Assembly (NCBI RefSeq): GCF_000013645.1
Contig: NC_007951.1
Span: 372,001 to 436,000, forward strand
Length of the DNA stretch: 64,000 nucleotides
Direction of reading: 5' to 3'
Source of the DNA: Paraburkholderia xenovorans LB400
Lineage (GTDB): Bacteria > Pseudomonadota > Gammaproteobacteria > Burkholderiales > Burkholderiaceae
Shown: positions 21,031 to 29,180 of the stretch, one piece after another
How positions within the stretch are numbered: the stretch's first letter is position 1
Layout: each line of letters opens with the position of its first letter
Made by a program: the position numbers and the translations under genes
The notes under the pieces: generated by a model
Database searches by the model: none
What the model saw: only the letters and a program-made list of their open reading frames with translations
Told to the model about the DNA's origin: nothing

Positions 21031-22344
21031 TCAATAAGCGTCCATCTGTGCCGCAAAACCGCCCGCTTCTTCCGTCTCCGCTTCCGGCTCGCCGAGATAC
21101 GGGCGGTCAGGGCGAATCCAGTGCGCGGCAATCGGTCCGAGCACGAGAAAGAACATCGACAGCGCGAATACCGGCTCCCATGAATGCATCGTATCGACCA
21201 GCCAGCCGACGAGCGGCGGCGACACCGAAGCCGCAATCCCAAGCCCGGTGTTCATGATGCTGCTCGACGTTGCCGCGTGATTGGGCGCGAGGTCCATCGC
21301 GACTGCCCACAGCGGCGCGGTCACGAGTTCGGAGAGAAACAGCGCGGCAGCCAGCGAGAACGCAGCGAGCGTCGCCGACGGGTGCAGGAACATCGGCACG
21401 AAGAACACGATCGGTGCGAGAAACCCGATGGTGATCAGCGTCTGGCGCGATCGGCGGATGTTGCCGGTCTTCCTGAACATCAGATCGCTGAGCCAGCCGC
21501 CCAGCGTGGTGCCGACGACGCCGCTCAAGAAAATTCCCGAACTGAAGACGGCTGAATGCCGGATATTCAGGTGATACGCCTGCGCAAAGAACGACGGCAT
21601 CCAGTTCAGAAAGAACCACAGTATCCAGCCGTGACAGAAGCTCACCACAGTAGCCGGCCAAAGCGCGCGCAATAGCGGCGCCCAACGCATCGGCACACGC
21701 GTCTTGCCGACCTTCGCGGGCAGCCGTGCGATATCTTCCGGCGTGATACCCGGATGATCGGCGGGATTGTCGCGGTAATACCAGACCCACAGGACGACCC
21801 ACGCAAGACTCGCCGCGCCGAGCAGGATGAACGCGATGTGCCACGAAAACGCGGTGATCAGGCCAGCCACGAGAATCGGCGTGGATGCATTGCCGAGCCG
21901 GGCGCACGCATGCGTGATGCCTTGTGAAAATCCACGGCGCTCGGGCTCCATCCACGCGGTCAGCGCGCGAGCCGAGGCCGGCACGATCGGGCTTTCACCC
22001 AGCCCGACGACGAAGCGCGCCAGCAGCAGTGTCGCGAGGCCGCCGGCGAAGCCGGTCAGGAGCGTGCCCAGACCCCACAGCACGCCGCACACCGCAAGCA
22101 TCTTGCGGGCGCCGAGGCGATCGCCGATAAAGCCGCCCGGAATCATCGCGAGCGCATAGGTCAGCGCAAAAGCGGAAAACACGATGCCAAGCTGTGAATT
22201 GCTCAGATGCAGATCGCGACGGATCGCGAGAGCGGCAGTAGAGATATTCGTGCGGTCCACGTACATCAGGAACGACATGATGCACAGGACAACCAGTACG
22301 CCTGTGGTCGCGGAAAAGCGGCTGCGCCGGCGGATCGATTCCAT
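21031..22344 (-). CDS. MFS transporter, anion:cation symporter type
   Basis: The 437 residues show 12 membrane segments and the ACS-family style start (TTGVLVVLCIMSFLMYVDRT, then NISTAALAIRRDL), with the loop GGFIGDRLGARKMLAVCGVL between helices 2 and 3. Relatives import sugar acids, phthalate or other carboxylates. AAGGAGAC precedes the ATG. It lies 132 bases downstream of the VOC gene on the same strand, with a stem-loop between, so the two are probably co-transcribed and regulated by the divergent GntR gene at 23251. Confidence 0.86.
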   Translation of the reverse strand: MESIRRRSRFSATTGVLVVLCIMSFLMYVDRTNISTAALAIRRDLHLSNSQLGIVFSAFALTYALAMIPGGFIGDRLGARKMLAVCGVLWGLGTLLTGFAGGLATLLLARFVVGLGESPIVPASARALTAWMEPERRGFSQGITHACARLGNASTPILVAGLITAFSWHIAFILLGAASLAWVVLWVWYYRDNPADHPGITPEDIARLPAKVGKTRVPMRWAPLLRALWPATVVSFCHGWILWFFLNWMPSFFAQAYHLNIRHSAVFSSGIFLSGVVGTTLGGWLSDLMFRKTGNIRRSRQTLITIGFLAPIVFFVPMFLHPSATLAAFSLAAALFLSELVTAPLWAVAMDLAPNHAATSSSIMNTGLGIAASVSPPLVGWLVDTMHSWEPVFALSMFFLVLGPIAAHWIRPDRPYLGEPEAETEEAGGFAAQMDAY

Positions 22345-22397
22345 CGTGTCTCCTTCTTGCGACTACGCAACGACACGTGCCGTTGCGCCTTGTGTCG

Positions 22398-22428
22398 CGG
22401 CGTCGCGGGAATGGCGCCCGCGACGCCG
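22398..22428 (-). other. Stem-loop between the VOC and MFS genes
   Basis: A perfect 12-bp GC-rich stem (22398-22409 with 22417-22428) and a 7-base loop lie 49 bases after the VOC stop codon. There is no T run on either side, so an mRNA-stabilising or partial-attenuation hairpin is more likely than a full terminator. Confidence 0.6.
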
Positions 22429-22476
22429 TACGTCGAACAGCTCGCTATGAATTGGTTTGATGCGAGCCGGAACGTT

Positions 22477-22908
22477 TTACTCGAGTACTTCGCCGTGCAC
22501 GCCGGCCGCGAGTGTCTTCTTTTCCCAGCGCTGCATCGGCACGACTTCGGCAACCGGGCCGTTCGGCGAGCGGAACTTGACCGGCAGATGACCCGGCGCC
22601 GTGAGGATCTCGCCGCCGTTTTCCTTGATCTGCTCGATGAACGCGTCGAGGTCTTCCACTTCCATGCCGATGTGATGAATGCACGGCGCCGGACCGGCGA
22701 AATCGGCTTCATCCGAATCAGACGACTCGTAGTGAATCAGCGTCAGATCCATATAGCCGTCGGTCAGGTGATGCGAAATGTGATCGCCGTTCTTGCCCTT
22801 GCGGCGCACCGTATTCACATGCTTGTAGCCGAACACGTTCTCATAGAACGCGCGCTCTTTCTCGACGTCTTCGACCTTGAATGCGATGTGCTTGATGAAA
22901 TTCGGCAT
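22477..22908 (-). CDS. VOC-superfamily metalloprotein (glyoxalase-like)
   Basis: The 143 residues form two beta-alpha-beta-beta-beta modules, the vicinal oxygen chelate fold: FIKHIAFKVEDVEKERAFYE in the first and CIHHIGMEVEDLDAFIEQIK in the second. Likely metal ligands are His7, His80 and a C-terminal glutamate (AEVVP). This fold serves glyoxalase I, epimerases such as methylmalonyl-CoA epimerase and ring-cleaving dioxygenases, so the reaction is open. A strong AGGAG precedes the ATG. It is the first gene of a leftward pair with an MFS importer, downstream of the palindrome at 22985. Confidence 0.8.
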   Translation of the reverse strand: MPNFIKHIAFKVEDVEKERAFYENVFGYKHVNTVRRKGKNGDHISHHLTDGYMDLTLIHYESSDSDEADFAGPAPCIHHIGMEVEDLDAFIEQIKENGGEILTAPGHLPVKFRSPNGPVAEVVPMQRWEKKTLAAGVHGEVLE

Positions 22909-23250
22909 GGTCCATCTCCTTTGATGTAAGCGCGCGAGCCTGCGCGATGAAGATCAGTCTAGGACGGCATGCGTTTTCAGTCAATCGAATCATTCGAATG
23001 ATTCGAATTAATGGATAGGTTCGGGTTGATGCCGATTGCCGCCGGGCGCCGGTTCCTGTGGTGTTCCGGCGTGTCCCGGCACGGTCGCGGTGACGCATAT
23101 AGGTGTCGATCCTGTATCCTTCGGAGAATTCGCCGTGCGGGCTGCGAATCGGGCCGGGGCGGCGCATGTCGTACGTGCGCTCGCGGCCATTTCATCGCGG
23201 TTCGAGCGGCTCGTTCCGACTTCTTTCTCTTCACTCTGACACTGACCTGA
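22909..23250. other. Divergent regulatory region, VOC gene and GntR gene
   Basis: These 342 bases separate the leftward VOC-MFS pair from the rightward GntR gene. The clear element is the 22-bp palindrome at 22985-23006. The local stretch 22980-23015 is much AT-richer than its surroundings, fitting a promoter/operator. No gene is evident. Confidence 0.6.
22985..23006. promoter_or_regulatory. 22-bp perfect palindrome, candidate operator
   Basis: A perfect inverted repeat centred between 22995 and 22996, with inner core AATCATTCGAATGATT and TCG/CGA outer flanks; ATTCGA recurs within it. It lies 77-98 bases upstream of the VOC start and about 245 bases upstream of the GntR start. The adjacent GntR (HutC type) is the obvious candidate ligand, by inference. 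Confidence 0.65.
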
Positions 23251-23991
23251 ATGCCAGGATTTCGTACTCCGGGAGAGCAACCGCTCTATGAAATCGTCCG
23301 CGCCCGTATTCTCGAGCGCCTGCGTACCGGCCAATGGACGGCCGGCGACAAGATCCCCGCAGAGCCGCAACTGGCCGAAGAATTCGGCGTGGGCATCGGC
23401 ACGATCCGCCGCGCCGTCGAAGAACTGGTGGCCGAGCGCCTGCTGATTCGCCGCGCGGGGCGCGGCACGATCGTCGCGAAGTTCGCCGACGAACACGCGT
23501 TCGACCAGTACTTCAGCTTTGTCGATACGACCGGCGAGCTGATGAAGGTGACCGCGCGCCTGCTGCGCTTTGGCAAGGAGCGCGCGAGCCCGGCGCTCGC
23601 CTCGACGCTCAGGCTCGAGCGCGGCGCACGGCTTGCCACTGCGGATAATCTTCGGCTGCATGACGACGTTCCGGTCATGCTCGATCGCTTGTGGATGCCA
23701 CTCGACGTGTTTCCGGACCTCGACGCAGGAAAGTTCGAAGCGCGGCGCGGCTCTATCTACGGTTTTTACCAGGAGCACTTCGGGATTTCAGTCGTGCGCG
23801 TGGTGGAAGACCTGGGCGGCGCGGCCGCCGACGAAGAAGCGGCGCGCGCGCTCAACATTGAAGTGGGCGCGCCGGTGCTGCGCATCGAGCGCACGGCTTA
23901 CACGTTCAAGGACCAGCCGGTCGAATTTCGCGTGCGCCTTGTCGATTCGAGCCGCTGTTCCTATCGGAACGTGCGCGGCTTGCAGGACTGA
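23251..23991 (+). CDS. GntR-family regulator, HutC/UTRA type
   Basis: The 246 residues have an N-terminal winged helix (about 10-75; recognition segment LAEEFGVGIGTIRRAVEELV, then the wing RRAGRGTIV) and a C-terminal UTRA effector domain (about 90-240) that binds small metabolites. It is divergent from the VOC-MFS pair and ends 4 bases from the convergent MmgE/PrpD gene. It probably represses the VOC-MFS pair from the 22985 palindrome. The effector is unknown. The ribosome binding site is weak, so the start could move slightly. Confidence 0.88.
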   Translation: MPGFRTPGEQPLYEIVRARILERLRTGQWTAGDKIPAEPQLAEEFGVGIGTIRRAVEELVAERLLIRRAGRGTIVAKFADEHAFDQYFSFVDTTGELMKVTARLLRFGKERASPALASTLRLERGARLATADNLRLHDDVPVMLDRLWMPLDVFPDLDAGKFEARRGSIYGFYQEHFGISVVRVVEDLGGAAADEEAARALNIEVGAPVLRIERTAYTFKDQPVEFRVRLVDSSRCSYRNVRGLQD

Positions 23992-23995
23992 TCGG

Positions 23996-25381
23996 CTATT
24001 GCCGGAACCGTGCGATCGTGCCGAGGGCCGGCTCGCCGAACACGGTTTCGCACCATCCGCGCGCCTCGTCGGCGAGCGCGGCGTTCCAGCCGCCGTGCTG
24101 CGCGTTGTCGACGAATTTTTGCGCGAGTTCGGCGCCCGTCAGCGGCTCGCGCGCACCGCCGCGCATATGCGGCTGACGCACTTCCTGCACGGTGCCGTCG
24201 TTGAGCGTGGCGCGCAGATGGCCGGTGAAATTGTCCGGATACTCGTTATCCGGGTCGATCACGTAGCGGATCTTGCCGGCCAGCGCGAGCACCGCGGGAT
24301 CGTGAATCCGGGCTTCGGTGAATTGACCGAAGCCCGCTTTGCGATCGAAGAAACCCACGGCCATGCAGAACGGTGTGCTGAATTTCGCGGCATAAGCGGT
24401 CGGCGGCCGATGCTTGACGGCGAGTTCTTCCCATAGACGATGCACCGTGCCTTCGCCGACTTCGCACACGATGTCGCGAATCTGCTCCGCCTGCACGCCG
24501 CGCTCCGCGAGTGCGATGGCGCAATCGATATACGGCTGGGTCATGGTCCCGCACGCATAGGGCTTGAACGCGATCGTTTCCATGATCCACGACTCGCCGA
24601 GCGTCTCGAGCACCGGCGAAAAATCCGGCGCGCGAGACGGCGCGAACGCCTTGAAGAAACCGTGCTTGCCTTCGAGCACGGTGCGCGGGCCGTCGAAGCC
24701 GCCGCGCGCCATCAGCGCCGCGCGAATGCCCGACTGGGCGGCCCAGCCGGCATGCATGCGTTTGGTCGACGTGCCTTCGGCCAGATACTCGATGATCCCC
24801 GCCGCCATGCTGCCCGCAATACCGAGCGCCGACGTGGTTTGCCGTGCCTCCAGGCGCAGCGCGGCCGCGACGCCGCCGGCTGCCGCAAGTGCGCCGATCA
24901 CGGCGGTCGGATGGAAACCGGCGCTATGAATTGCGCGCGGTGCGACGAGACTCAGCCGGCACATCAACTCCGCGCCGACGGCGATGCCGCGTAGCAATGC
25001 TTCGCCACCGAGGCCTTCGCGTTCGCAGGCCGCGAGCACCGCGGGCACGACCACGGCACCCGAATGCACCGGGCCGCCTTCAAAGGTGTCGTCATAGTCT
25101 TCGCCGTGCGCGGCGGTGCCGTTGATCAGCGCCGCATCGAACGCGCTGAAGCTGCCCGCGTGGCCGAGCGCCGTGCACGCGCCGCCCGGATCGGTGGCCT
25201 GCAGCGTCGCCCGGACATAGGATTCGCCGCGCCCGGCAATGCACAAGCCGGTTACGTCGAGCAGCAGCAGACGGGCGATTTCGACCGTCCGGTCCGGCAA
25301 TGCAGACGCATGCACATCGGCGATCCAGGCGCCCAGTTTTTCGGCAATGACGCCGGGTCCTTCTGGTTTTTCAACGCTCAT
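23996..25381 (-). CDS. MmgE/PrpD-family protein 1
   Basis: The family includes 2-methylcitrate dehydratase (PrpD) and cis-aconitate decarboxylase (producing itaconate). The 461 residues start MSVEKPEGPGVIAEKLGAWI and show an all-helical N-terminal domain with the active-site loop HGEDYDDT (92-99) and a later His106, plus a C-terminal lid domain from about 270. It lacks the LDFDDTH form of the other full-length copies here, so substrate may differ. It lies 82 bases after the FCD regulator gene on the same strand, probably one operon, opposite an MFS-MFS-SDR operon. The exact substrate is unknown. Confidence 0.84.
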   Translation of the reverse strand: MSVEKPEGPGVIAEKLGAWIADVHASALPDRTVEIARLLLLDVTGLCIAGRGESYVRATLQATDPGGACTALGHAGSFSAFDAALINGTAAHGEDYDDTFEGGPVHSGAVVVPAVLAACEREGLGGEALLRGIAVGAELMCRLSLVAPRAIHSAGFHPTAVIGALAAAGGVAAALRLEARQTTSALGIAGSMAAGIIEYLAEGTSTKRMHAGWAAQSGIRAALMARGGFDGPRTVLEGKHGFFKAFAPSRAPDFSPVLETLGESWIMETIAFKPYACGTMTQPYIDCAIALAERGVQAEQIRDIVCEVGEGTVHRLWEELAVKHRPPTAYAAKFSTPFCMAVGFFDRKAGFGQFTEARIHDPAVLALAGKIRYVIDPDNEYPDNFTGHLRATLNDGTVQEVRQPHMRGGAREPLTGAELAQKFVDNAQHGGWNAALADEARGWCETVFGEPALGTIARFRQ

Positions 25382-25463
25382 ATGGGTGACCGCTCCGAGT
25401 CGGTATTGAAATGCGTGCGCCGCTGTGCTGCGCGTTTGCAAAGCGTGGGGCTTGCTAGCGTTG

Positions 25464-26207
25464 CTAGCGCGAACCGTCGGCGAGGGTGGTTTGCGCCGCT
25501 TCGCCAGCAGGGACTTCGGCTGCGGACGCGGTGTCGTCGGCGTTGTGCGCGGCGATTGCGCGCTGGAAACCCGCCTGCACGTGCTGACGCATGGCCTGCG
25601 CGACGGCTTCGGGGTCGCGCCTTGCAAGTGCGTCGAGAATCAGCCGGTGTTCGGTGTGCGACGCCTGCGAGCTGCCCGCAATGGAGAAGCCGCGGCGGCG
25701 CAGCAGATGCATGCGGTTGACCACCTGCCGGTACAGGCCAAGCATTGTTGCGTTGCCCGACAGTTCCATCAGCCGGTCATGAAACGCAATGTTCAACGTG
25801 AAGTAATTATTCAGCTCGCCATGGATCGAGCTGGCTTCGAGTTGATCGAGCATGGCGTGCAGATCCTGCAACTGCGTGTCGGTGATCCGCGACGCCAGCC
25901 GCCGGCCGGCCAACTCGTCGAGTCCGGCGCGCACTTCATAGAGTTCGGCGGCTTCCGCATCGGAAATCTCGCGGATGTAGACGCCCCGATTCTTTTCGAG
26001 CCACACGAGACCGGCTTCCTCGAGTGCGCGGAACGCCTCGCGCACCGGACTGCGGCTGATTTTCAGATGCTCGGCGAGATCCATCTCGTTGAGTTTCATG
26101 CCGGCCTCGAGCTCGCCAGTCTTGATCCGGCGAAGGATCTCCTCCTGCACGAGACCGGACAGCGTAACGGAGCGAAGCAACTCGAGCGAACTGGTGGGGC
26201 GGGGCAT
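25464..26207 (-). CDS. GntR-family regulator, FadR/FCD type (regulator 1)
   Basis: The 247 residues carry an N-terminal winged helix (about 15-80; LAEHLKISRSPVREAFRALEEAGLV spans the recognition helix) and an all-helical FCD effector domain (about 90-215) with metal/acid-ligand residues Asp and His in the usual pattern (NNYFTLNIAFHDRLMELSGN). FCD regulators often sense carboxylates. Three copies of TTGTCGACAA lie between this gene and the divergent MFS gene. It probably autoregulates and represses both operons. The C-terminal 30 residues are an Ala-rich tail. Confidence 0.9.
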   Translation of the reverse strand: MPRPTSSLELLRSVTLSGLVQEEILRRIKTGELEAGMKLNEMDLAEHLKISRSPVREAFRALEEAGLVWLEKNRGVYIREISDAEAAELYEVRAGLDELAGRRLASRITDTQLQDLHAMLDQLEASSIHGELNNYFTLNIAFHDRLMELSGNATMLGLYRQVVNRMHLLRRRGFSIAGSSQASHTEHRLILDALARRDPEAVAQAMRQHVQAGFQRAIAAHNADDTASAAEVPAGEAAQTTLADGSR

Positions 26208-26263
26208 GGACGGGCCTGTATGAGGAAAACGGGCAGTGTACTACGCACATTGCGTCTTGAAGA

Positions 26264-26273
26264 TTGTCGACAA
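26264..26273. promoter_or_regulatory. Candidate FCD-regulator operator, copy 1
   Basis: Palindrome TTGTCGACAA, 57 bases upstream of the leftward regulator start. One of three identical 10-mers within 173 bases. Confidence 0.72.
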
Positions 26274-26322
26274 CATACTATTCACCGCACGAGCGCGCAA
26301 CTAGAACTTGCCACTATTTGCG

Positions 26323-26336
26323 TATTGTCGACAATA
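26323..26336. promoter_or_regulatory. Candidate FCD-regulator operator, copy 2
   Basis: Longest copy: perfect 14-bp palindrome TATTGTCGACAATA in the middle of the divergent region. It overlaps AT-rich sequence that could contain the rightward -10 element, so binding would occlude polymerase. Confidence 0.75.
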
Positions 26337-26426
26337 TGTACAATGAGATTCCGCACTTTGGCGATTGCGGTTTCATGCGTCCATCGTCGCGTCCTCGCGC
26401 CGACAGCGTGCGCGTTGGCGAAATCA

Positions 26427-26436
26427 TTGTCGACAA
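26427..26436. promoter_or_regulatory. Candidate FCD-regulator operator, copy 3
   Basis: Palindrome TTGTCGACAA followed by an A run, 53 bases before the MFS start codon at 26490, probably in the transcribed leader. Confidence 0.7.
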
Positions 26437-26489
26437 AAAACAGGCTGCGATACCCACGAACGCGGCGGACCGTGGATTCAGGAGACGAG

Positions 26490-27773
26490 ATGTCGAGTTC
26501 GATCGACCTGGCAGTCGTAGTAGCGCGCCCGTATCGCGTGTTCATCGCCACATGGGCGGGCTGGATGCTGGACGGTTTCGACAACGCCATCTACATCTAC
26601 GTCATCGTGCCCGCGTTGACCGAGTTGCTGCCCAAAAGCGGCTTCGTGGCCGATCACGCGCATATTGCACGGCTCGGCGGCTTGATGTTCAGCCTCTTCA
26701 TGCTCGGCTGGGCCTGCTCGATGTTCTGGGGCTGGTGCGCGGACCGATTCGGCCGCGTCCCTACCATGTGCGCGACCATCCTCATTTATTCGATCTTCAC
26801 CGGCGCTTGTGGGCTCGCGCCCGGCATCGTATCGTTCGCGATCTTCCGTTTCCTGACGGGTTTCGGCATAGGCGGCGAATGGGCCGCCGGCGCGCCGCTG
26901 CTTCAGGAGTCGGTGCCAGAGCATCTGCGCGAGCGTTTGTCGGGCTGGCTGCACACCGGCACGCCGATCGGCTTTCTGCTGGCTTCCGCCGCCGCGCTGG
27001 TGATTCTGCCGCTGGGCGGCTGGCGGGTTCTGTTTCTGATCGGCAGCGCACCCGCGTTGCTGACCATCTGGCTGCGGCTCGGCGTACCGGAGTCGCGCCG
27101 CTGGCAGGAACAGCGTCGCGTGCAGGGGCCGCGTGCGCGTGTGCGCGACCTGTTCGCGCGCGACATGGCGCGCACCACGTGGTCGGCCGCGCTGATGATG
27201 ACGTGCCTGATATTCGGCCTGTGGTCGTCGACCTTCTGGATTCCGACGCTCGTGATCACGTGGCAGCGCGCGGGCGGCGCATCCGTCGCCGATGCGCAGT
27301 ATCTGGGCTCGCTGAGCGGCTTGATCCTGAGCGTCGGCACGCTCGCCGGTTGCGTTGCGATGCCGTGGATCGTGCGCTGGATTCCGCGTCGTAAATCGGT
27401 CGCCAGCGTGTTCTTCTCCGGCGCGCTGATCTGCAATGTCGCCTCGTACTTCGGCATTGTGGTGTTGCTGAAAAGCCTGCCGCTATTCCTGATCACACTG
27501 CCGCTGCTCGGCTTCTTCACAAGCGGCGTGTTCTCGCTGTTCACGATCTGGCTGCCCGAAATGTTTCCGACGATGCAGCGCGCGCTCGGTTCCGGATTCG
27601 CCTTCAGCTTCGGCCGCGTCCTCGGCGCGGCGGGACCGTCGATTGTCGGCGCGCTCGCGGCGATGTTCGGTTCCTATCCGCTCGCGATCACCGCGGTTTC
27701 GCTGATCTATCTGGTCGGTCTGTTCTGCGTGAAGTGGGCGCCGGAAACCGCGCACCGGGCATTGCGGCAGTGA
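26490..27773 (+). CDS. MFS transporter, carboxylate/sugar-acid type
   Basis: The 427 residues start MSSSIDLAVVVARPYRVFIA and have 12 membrane segments, with WMLDGFDNAIYIYVIVPALT typical of aromatic-acid/lactate-type MFS symporters and the loop WGWCADRFGRVPTMCATI between helices 2 and 3. CAGGAGACGAG lies just before the ATG; the long open frame upstream is non-coding and carries the operators. It is the first gene of a rightward operon with a second MFS gene and an SDR gene, opposite regulator 1. Substrate unknown. Confidence 0.87.
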   Translation: MSSSIDLAVVVARPYRVFIATWAGWMLDGFDNAIYIYVIVPALTELLPKSGFVADHAHIARLGGLMFSLFMLGWACSMFWGWCADRFGRVPTMCATILIYSIFTGACGLAPGIVSFAIFRFLTGFGIGGEWAAGAPLLQESVPEHLRERLSGWLHTGTPIGFLLASAAALVILPLGGWRVLFLIGSAPALLTIWLRLGVPESRRWQEQRRVQGPRARVRDLFARDMARTTWSAALMMTCLIFGLWSSTFWIPTLVITWQRAGGASVADAQYLGSLSGLILSVGTLAGCVAMPWIVRWIPRRKSVASVFFSGALICNVASYFGIVVLLKSLPLFLITLPLLGFFTSGVFSLFTIWLPEMFPTMQRALGSGFAFSFGRVLGAAGPSIVGALAAMFGSYPLAITAVSLIYLVGLFCVKWAPETAHRALRQ

Positions 27774-27846
27774 CTCTATGTATTCCGAACGATCCGCGTC
27801 GCATGTTGACGGGCGTCCGCGACAATCGAAAATGAAGGAGCAAACC

Positions 27847-27882
27847 ATGCAACACGATAACCGGCAGGGCGGTTCGCGATGA
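27847..27882 (+). CDS. Possible 11-codon leader ORF coupled to the next MFS gene
   Basis: A short frame MQHDNRQGGSR with AAGGAG six bases before its ATG ends in a TGA that overlaps the start of the next gene (ATGA, 27879-27882). The following MFS gene has no good site of its own, so ribosomes finishing this frame may re-initiate on it. There are no runs of one codon as in classic attenuation leaders. Expression is inferred only from layout. Confidence 0.45.
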   Translation: MQHDNRQGGSR

Positions 27883-29180
27883 AATCGAAAGCAGGCATGT
27901 TCACCGGTACGACAGGCAGGGTTTTTCTGCTGATCTGCGCGATGTATTTCATCGAATACGTCGACCGCGTGAACCTTTCCATTGCGGCGCCGCTGCTGAA
28001 GTCGGAGATGCATCTGTCGAATACGCAGCTTGGTATCGCGCTCTCGGCGTTCGGCTATTGCTATGCGATTTTTCAGGTCGTCAACGGTTATCTGGGCGAC
28101 CGGATCGGACCGCGCCGGATGCTGGCGTTCTCCGGCATTCTGTGGGCGCTCGGCACGCTCGCGACCGGTGTCACAGGCGGCCTCGCGACGCTGGTGCTCT
28201 CGCGCGCGCTGGTCGGTCTCGGCGAAGCCGGCACGATTCCGAACGCCACGCGCGCAATGGCCAACTGGGTTCCGCTGGCAAAACGGGGCTTCGCGCAAGG
28301 CTTCACGCACTCGGCCGCGCGCGCGGCGGCCACCGTCACGCCGCCGCTGATCGTGCTGCTGATTCCGCTGCTCGGCTGGCGCGGCGCGTTTATCGCGCTC
28401 GGTTGCGTCAGCGCGATCTGGGTGGTGGTCTGGGCACTGTATTTCCGCGACGACCCACGCACGCATCCGTCGATCACTGCCGGCGAAGTCGACACGTTGC
28501 CGCCGTATGCCGGCCCGCGCCATCGCACGGCGGTGCCGTGGTGGGCGCTGATCCGGCGCATCCTGCCGGTCACGCTGGTGTTCTTCTGCCACGCATGGAC
28601 GCTGTGGCTGTATCTGAGCTGGCTGCCGAGCTTCTTTGTCGGCGTGTACGGGATCGATCTGAAGAGCACGGCGCTGTTCACGTCGGGCGTGTTTCTCGCC
28701 GGCGTGGTCGGCGATACGGCGGGCGGCCTGTTGACCGATGCGATCTACCGCCGCACCGGCAATCTGAATACGGCGCGCCGCAACGTGATCATCATGGGCT
28801 TTGCGGGCTCGCTGCTGTTTCTCACATGCGTGCTGTTCGTGCGCGACCGCACCGTGATCGCGTTGTGTCTGGCCGCTGCACTATTCTGTCTCGAATCCAC
28901 CGAAGGCCCGATCTGGGCGGTGCCGATGGATATCGCGCCGGCCTTCGCGGGCGTCGCGAGCGGCTTCATCAGCACGGCGGCCGGACTCGCGGCCGTGGTG
29001 TCGCCGGTCGCGTTCGGCCTGATCACCGACATGACGGGCAGCTACCGCCTGCCGTTCGTCATGTCGATCGCGCTGCTGCTGGTGGGTATCGGGCTGTCGT
29101 TCTGGATTCGCCCTGACCGGCCGCTGCAAGCCGGCGCGAAACCCACGCTATCAACGAAATCACTGGGAGTGCATTCATGA
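27879..29180 (+). CDS. MFS transporter, ACS family (hexuronate/galactonate-like)
   Basis: The 433 residues start MKSKAGMFTGTTGRVFLLIC with the ACS-type first helix FIEYVDRVNLSIAAPLLKSE and the loop NGYLGDRIGPRRMLAFSGI. It has 12 membrane segments, like GudP/GarP/ExuT-type importers of sugar acids. It resembles the transporter at 21031 more than the one just upstream, so two types of MFS sit side by side in one operon. The start overlaps a leader frame; the stop overlaps the SDR start (ATGA). Confidence 0.87.
   Translation: MKSKAGMFTGTTGRVFLLICAMYFIEYVDRVNLSIAAPLLKSEMHLSNTQLGIALSAFGYCYAIFQVVNGYLGDRIGPRRMLAFSGILWALGTLATGVTGGLATLVLSRALVGLGEAGTIPNATRAMANWVPLAKRGFAQGFTHSAARAAATVTPPLIVLLIPLLGWRGAFIALGCVSAIWVVVWALYFRDDPRTHPSITAGEVDTLPPYAGPRHRTAVPWWALIRRILPVTLVFFCHAWTLWLYLSWLPSFFVGVYGIDLKSTALFTSGVFLAGVVGDTAGGLLTDAIYRRTGNLNTARRNVIIMGFAGSLLFLTCVLFVRDRTVIALCLAAALFCLESTEGPIWAVPMDIAPAFAGVASGFISTAAGLAAVVSPVAFGLITDMTGSYRLPFVMSIALLLVGIGLSFWIRPDRPLQAGAKPTLSTKSLGVHS

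Noticed and set aside
25425..26489. N-terminal extension of the MFS gene covering the opposite regulator gene and the operators
   Set aside because: The extension has no transporter-like sequence, and a good ribosome binding site precedes the ATG at 26490.
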